64,000 nt of DNA from DATGMP01 sp035293565 (GTDB lineage Bacteria > Pseudomonadota > Alphaproteobacteria > BOG-932 > Roseiterribacteraceae). Position numbers and translations under genes: made by a program. The DNA lies in NCBI GenBank assembly GCA_035293565.1, contig DATGMP010000006.1, forward strand, positions 51,210 through 115,209. The letters run 5' to 3'. The notes beneath the pieces are model-generated. The model did not search any database. It was not told where the DNA came from and saw nothing but the letters and a program-made list of their open reading frames with translations. Below are positions 60,053-64,000 of the stretch, piece after piece; position 1 is the stretch's first letter, and the number at the start of each line of letters is the position of its first letter.

Positions 60053-61023
60053 TGGCGGAGCTCCGCTACAACCGGATGGTCGCGGCGGCGCTGGCCGACG
60101 CGATGGCGGAGGACCGTTCGGTTATCGTCCTGGGCGAGGATATCGGGGGCGGCGGAGTCTATGGCGCGACGCGCGGCCTGAAAGAGCGGTTCGGGCCGGA
60201 TCGCGTGCTCGACACGCCGATTTCCGAGGCAACCTTCATGGGGGCCGCGGTCGGCGCGGCGCTGTCGGGGCTGAAGCCCGTTGTCGAGATCTCCTTCATG
60301 GATTTTCTCACCTTCGCCATGGACCCGCTTGTCAACCAGGCGGCCAAGATGCGCTTCATGTTCGGGGGGCAGGGATCGGTGCCGCTCGTCGTCCGCGCGC
60401 CGCATGGCGGCGGAGTCTCGGGCGGGGCGCAGCACTCGCAATGTCTGGAGGCCTGGTTCGCACATGTGCCGGGGCTGAAGCTCGTCTGCCCGGCCGATCC
60501 GCCGAGCGCCTACGGATTGCTGCGTTCGGCGATTCGCGATCCCGACCCGGTGATCGTAATCGAGCACAAGGCGCTCTATGCGGCGCGGATCGAAGGACCG
60601 GAAAATCCGCCGATCCTGCCGATCGGCAAGGCGCATATCGCCCGGCCCGGCCGCGACCTCACGATCGTCACCTATGGGGCGATGCTGCGCCACGTGAATA
60701 AAGCCGCCGATGGGCTGGCTGCCGAAGGCGTCGAGGCCGAGATCATCGATCTTCGCAGCCTTCAGCCTTGGGACGAACCAACGGTGTTGGAGTCGTTGAC
60801 ACGGACGCATCGGCTGGTCGTAGCGCACGAGGCGGTCGAGGCATTCGGCATCGGCGCGGAGATCGCGGCTCGCATGGCCGATATCGGCTTCGACGAGCTC
60901 GACGCGCCGATCGTGCGGGTCGGCGCGCCCTTCATGCCGTCGCCCTTGGCTCGAGAGCTGGAAAACACCTATCTGCCCGATGCCGACCGCGTGATCGCGG
61001 CGGCAAAGCGCGTGCTGGAATGA
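60052..61023 (+). CDS. thiamine-diphosphate dehydrogenase E1 beta subunit (AcoB/PdhB-like)
   Basis: A 323-aa transketolase-like E1 beta subunit that completes the alpha2beta2 enzyme. Typical blocks are VLGEDIGGGGVYGATRGL, DTPISEATFMGAAVGAAL, VVEISFMDF and HGGGVSGGAQHSQ in the N-terminal domain, and IDLRSLQPWDEPTVLESL and VVAHEAVEAFGIGAE in the C-terminal domain. It overlaps the alpha gene and ends 11 bp before a crotonase gene. The pair is likely to need an E2/E3 encoded elsewhere. Confidence 0.9.
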   Translation: MAELRYNRMVAAALADAMAEDRSVIVLGEDIGGGGVYGATRGLKERFGPDRVLDTPISEATFMGAAVGAALSGLKPVVEISFMDFLTFAMDPLVNQAAKMRFMFGGQGSVPLVVRAPHGGGVSGGAQHSQCLEAWFAHVPGLKLVCPADPPSAYGLLRSAIRDPDPVIVIEHKALYAARIEGPENPPILPIGKAHIARPGRDLTIVTYGAMLRHVNKAADGLAAEGVEAEIIDLRSLQPWDEPTVLESLTRTHRLVVAHEAVEAFGIGAEIAARMADIGFDELDAPIVRVGAPFMPSPLARELENTYLPDADRVIAAAKRVLE

Positions 61024-61034
61024 TGGAGGTGGCG

Positions 61035-61820
61035 ATGGCGGATGATCCGGTGAAGCTCGAACGGAAAGGCGCGGTCGCGATCATCACGATCGACCGCCCG
61101 AAGACGCTGAACGCGCTCGACATCCCGACTCTCGACGGCTTGGCCCGGTGCTTCGGCGAGGCAGAAGCCGATCCGGATATCCGCGTTATCATCTTCACCG
61201 GCGCCGGCGATCGTGCCTTCGTCGCGGGCGGCGACATTCCCGACCTCGACACGCGCCGAGGGCTGTCGCACTATCTCGACTTCGCCGAGCGTATTCATGG
61301 CCTCTTCCGCCGGATCGAGACGGCGGACAAGCCAACCATCGCCGCTATTAACGGCTGGGCTCTGGGCGGCGGCACCGAACTTCTGCTCTCCACGGACATC
61401 CGGATCGCGGTCGCGTCGGCCAAGCTCGGCTTGCCCGAGATCAATCTGGGACTCTTCCCCGGCGCCGGCGGATCGCAGCGGCTGATGCGCCAGATTCCCC
61501 TCTGCAAGGCCAAAGAGCTGATGTTTCTGGGCGACCGCATCTCGGCGGCCGAAGCCGAGCGGCTGGGTCTCCTCAACCGGGTGGTGCCGGACGGGACATT
61601 GATGGAGGAGGTGATGAAGGTGGCGGACGCCCTTGCCCGTAAATCGCCTCTCATTCTTAAATTTTTGAAGCGGTCCATGGTCGAGGGCGCGGACATGCCG
61701 CTCGACGGCGCCCTCAAATATGAAAAGGCGATGATCGGGTTGGTATTCGATACCGAGGACGCCCATGAGGGTTGCCGCGCCTTCGTCGAGAAACGGCCCG
61801 CCGACTTCCGCGGAAATTAA
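61035..61820 (+). CDS. enoyl-CoA hydratase/isomerase (crotonase) family protein
   Basis: A 261-aa crotonase. Oxyanion-hole blocks are RAFVAGGDIPDL and GWALGGGTELLLSTDI, and Glu in GLPEINLGLFPGAGGSQRL is in the catalytic position of active hydratases, so this copy looks the most canonical of the crotonases here. Its ATG at 61035 has GGAGG at good spacing (a start at 61020 or 61023 would also fit). It ends the E1 operon and presumably processes an enoyl-CoA from the same pathway. Confidence 0.88.
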   Translation: MADDPVKLERKGAVAIITIDRPKTLNALDIPTLDGLARCFGEAEADPDIRVIIFTGAGDRAFVAGGDIPDLDTRRGLSHYLDFAERIHGLFRRIETADKPTIAAINGWALGGGTELLLSTDIRIAVASAKLGLPEINLGLFPGAGGSQRLMRQIPLCKAKELMFLGDRISAAEAERLGLLNRVVPDGTLMEEVMKVADALARKSPLILKFLKRSMVEGADMPLDGALKYEKAMIGLVFDTEDAHEGCRAFVEKRPADFRGN

Positions 61821-61907
61821 CTTAGCCGCTATTAACCAAATTTGCATTGTTGCCGACCATTCTCAATCAATCCGCGAGCGGCGCGGTTGTGCATGGTCAT
61901 GCTGTAG

Positions 61908-64000
61908 ATGGAAATCCAAAAGTCGAAATCGGACTTCAAGCGAAGCTCCGCGCTGTTCGACCGCAACGGGCTTTTGCTCGAATGGGATGATGGATTCGCG
62001 GAAGAATTTCGCCTCGCCGCGTCGCGGATCCGGCCGGGCGTCTCCTTTCGCGATCTGCTCCGCGTCATCTTTCAGCAGGACGAGAGAGCCGCCGCGGAAG
62101 TCCGCGTCGAAGGCGATGAGGCGGAGACGCGGCGCCGGATCGAGGCGCGCCTCGAGAATATCCACGGAGAGAGCGATTTCGAATATCCGACGGGCGACGG
62201 CGGCATCGTTCAAGTCCGGCAAACCCTGACGCCGTCGGGCGGATTCTTGCGCGTTGCGCGCAATGTGACGCTCGAACGTCGCGGCGAGATCGCGGTCGCG
62301 GAGGCCGAGCACCAGAAGCCGCTCTCGATCGTCGAGGCCCCGATCTGGCTGAGGCGCGCGCCCGACGGGTCGCTGTCCTATTCTCCTGCCACGCGGGAAT
62401 CGAAGCGGCTCATGGGGGTTCCTCCGGATTTCGATGTCAGCGATCCCATGGCGCTCTATTCCCGCATCGAGCAGACGCCCGAGGAGTCCGCTCGCGCGGC
62501 GGAAGCCATGATCCAGTCGATCCGCACCATGGGCGCGCTCACGACGGAGTTCCGCGTGCATGATGCGGACGGCTCAGTCCGGTGGGTCCAGACGACATTG
62601 CAGCCGCGGCCGGAACCGGACGGAGGCATTCTCTGGACCGGAAGAATGCGCGACATCACACGCGAGAAGGCTGCCCAGGACCAGGTCGCAATCTTTCGCT
62701 CGGTGGTGGTGCAGTCGAACGATGCGATCCTGATCGTCGAAATTCATGCGATGCAAGCCGCGGCGACCAAAATCCTATACGCCAATCCGGCTTTCGAAGA
62801 ATTGTCGGGCTTTGGGTCGGGCGAGCTCGTCGGCAAATCCGTCGAGATGCTCACCTTCTTTCAGAATTCGCCCGAGATCAGCGCGAAGATCTCGTCGACG
62901 CTTGCCAGGGGTGAAGCAGGGTCCGTCGAATACCAAATTCATCATCGCGACGGCCGGTCGATCTGGGTCGAGGCCCGCTTTGCGACGATACAGAAATTTG
63001 TCGACGGCACAGCGCGTGTCGTCTTCCTGCTGCGCGATATCGAAGACAGGCGTGCGGCCGAGGCGGAGCTTCGCGCGACCGAAGCGCGGTACAAGGCGCT
63101 GTTCGATAACTCACCCGAATCGATTCTTCTCGTCCGTTGCGAACGGGACGGTCGCTTCGTCGTCGAAGCCGCGAACCAGGCGCTCATTCGAATCCTCGAG
63201 GACTTCAGCGACAATGCCGGCAAGACGATCGTCGGCAATGTGATCGAAGAGGTGGCTGCGGGCTGGGCACTGGAGATGATCCTCGCCGATTACCGGCGCT
63301 GTATGTCGGAGCGATGTGTGATCCGCGCCGAATACACCAGTCCGGACGGCTCGGTCGTGCTGGACACGACTCTGGTCCCGATCATGGATGCCGATGGCCG
63401 CGTGGCGCAGCTCTCGGCGACAACGCGGGACGTGACCGAAATTCGTCGCCACGAGGCCGAAGTGCGCGCCGCGGAGGCGCGGTACCGGGCATTATTCGAC
63501 AATGCCGCAGAAGCGATCATGCTCGTTCGCTGCGAGCCGGACGGCACGTTCGTTCTCGAGGCGGCCAATCAGTCGATGATGACAGCGCTGGTGCAATTCG
63601 GCGAGGATACAAATGCGGAGAGGATCGGCAGACCGATCCAGGAATTGTCGGAAGGATGGGGGCGGGAGCAGACGCTTATCGATTTGAATGCCTGCGTCGC
63701 CGAGCGAAAGCTGCTCAAGCGGGAATACAAGAGTCCCGACGAGTCGATCGTGTTCGATGTGATCTTCGTTCCGATTTTCGACGCTGATGGGCGCGTGAAT
63801 CAGATCTCCCTGACATCGCGCAATGTCACCGCCGAGCGTCAACGCGAAGCCCATATCCACGCGGCGAAGGAGGCGGCTGAAGCGGCGAGCCGAGCGAAGA
63901 GCGAGTTTTTGGCGAATATGAGCCATGAGATCCGGACGCCGATGAACGGCGTGCTTGGGATGAACGGATTGCTGTTGGACACGCCGCTGGATGGGGAGCA
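61908..64000 (+). CDS. multi-PAS sensor histidine kinase, 5' part (cut by right edge)
   Basis: The first 697 codons of a sensor kinase whose frame stays open to the window edge. There are about five PAS-like modules: 6-120, 125-255, 257-380, 384-515 and 516-650. The last two begin with near-identical RYKALFDN and RYRALFDN motifs, which suggests recent duplication. A linker AAKEAAEAASRAKSEFLANMSHEIRTPMNGVLG follows with the phosphoacceptor His673. No membrane segment is seen, so it is probably cytoplasmic. The start ATG has a weak ribosome site. The missing 3' part should hold the ATPase and perhaps a receiver (hybrid) domain. Confidence 0.88.
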   Translation, partial: MEIQKSKSDFKRSSALFDRNGLLLEWDDGFAEEFRLAASRIRPGVSFRDLLRVIFQQDERAAAEVRVEGDEAETRRRIEARLENIHGESDFEYPTGDGGIVQVRQTLTPSGGFLRVARNVTLERRGEIAVAEAEHQKPLSIVEAPIWLRRAPDGSLSYSPATRESKRLMGVPPDFDVSDPMALYSRIEQTPEESARAAEAMIQSIRTMGALTTEFRVHDADGSVRWVQTTLQPRPEPDGGILWTGRMRDITREKAAQDQVAIFRSVVVQSNDAILIVEIHAMQAAATKILYANPAFEELSGFGSGELVGKSVEMLTFFQNSPEISAKISSTLARGEAGSVEYQIHHRDGRSIWVEARFATIQKFVDGTARVVFLLRDIEDRRAAEAELRATEARYKALFDNSPESILLVRCERDGRFVVEAANQALIRILEDFSDNAGKTIVGNVIEEVAAGWALEMILADYRRCMSERCVIRAEYTSPDGSVVLDTTLVPIMDADGRVAQLSATTRDVTEIRRHEAEVRAAEARYRALFDNAAEAIMLVRCEPDGTFVLEAANQSMMTALVQFGEDTNAERIGRPIQELSEGWGREQTLIDLNACVAERKLLKREYKSPDESIVFDVIFVPIFDADGRVNQISLTSRNVTAERQREAHIHAAKEAAEAASRAKSEFLANMSHEIRTPMNGVLGMNGLLLDTPLDGE

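Overview
The window reads as a GC-rich alphaproteobacterial chromosome segment. Supporting signs are a perfect GAAC-N7-GAAC LexA box in front of dinB, an RpoH-type sigma factor, a phasin, a PAS_5-type regulator, an AtuA-type operon, and many small acyl-CoA, sugar-acid and ring-cleavage catabolic operons. No phage, transposase, integrase, rRNA or CRISPR array was seen. Genus cannot be fixed from the sequence alone.

Layout. Positions 1-2000 hold the end of a C39-family peptidase and a coiled-coil/beta-barrel outer-membrane protein, together resembling the FapD/FapF pair of functional-amyloid export. Positions 2100-11629 form a glycan or surface-structure locus. It has a CgeB-like glycosyltransferase, a nucleotide-sugar dehydratase/epimerase on the opposite strand, then a tight eight-gene operon: two radical SAM/SPASM enzymes, two small uncharacterised proteins, an AsnB-type amidotransferase, a GNAT acetyltransferase, a WbqC protein and a DegT aminotransferase. 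The operon is preceded by three copies of TTAAnTATGTCT. Positions 11650-16480 are housekeeping or unknown genes (dinB, rpoH, hypotheticals, a SnoaL-like protein). Positions 16485-22166 are an IclR-AtuA catabolic operon divergent from a TonB-dependent receptor. Positions 24484-31887 hold an aldo/keto reductase and gltBD.

Positions 32145-36385 hold a phasin, an SDR, a polytopic membrane protein and a PEP-CTERM protein. Positions 36386-38909 are a small accessory patch at tRNA-Arg(UCG). It carries a Fic toxin with a VbhA-like antitoxin and is bounded by a 12-bp copy of the tRNA 3' end. Positions 38953-48789 hold a MAPEG protein, an orphan OmpR-type regulator, a CoA-ester lyase/amidohydrolase pair, and a divergent regulator followed by an NDP-forming acyl-CoA synthetase, a thiolase-like protein and a crotonase. 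Positions 48852-54697 hold a denD/IlvD-Edd/MFS sugar-acid operon and a secreted alpha/beta hydrolase closed by a strong two-way terminator. Positions 54891-61820 hold acyl-CoA metabolism genes (SDR, dienelactone hydrolase, acyl-CoA dehydrogenase, CoA-transferase, a 2-oxo acid dehydrogenase E1 pair and a crotonase). The right edge cuts a multi-PAS sensor histidine kinase.

The best candidates for something not well described are the radical SAM/AsnB/WbqC/DegT operon with its triple operator, the Fic module with a variant inhibitory motif in a tRNA-linked mini-island, and the Fap-like pair at the left edge. All functional statements rest on motif recognition by eye; no database search was run.
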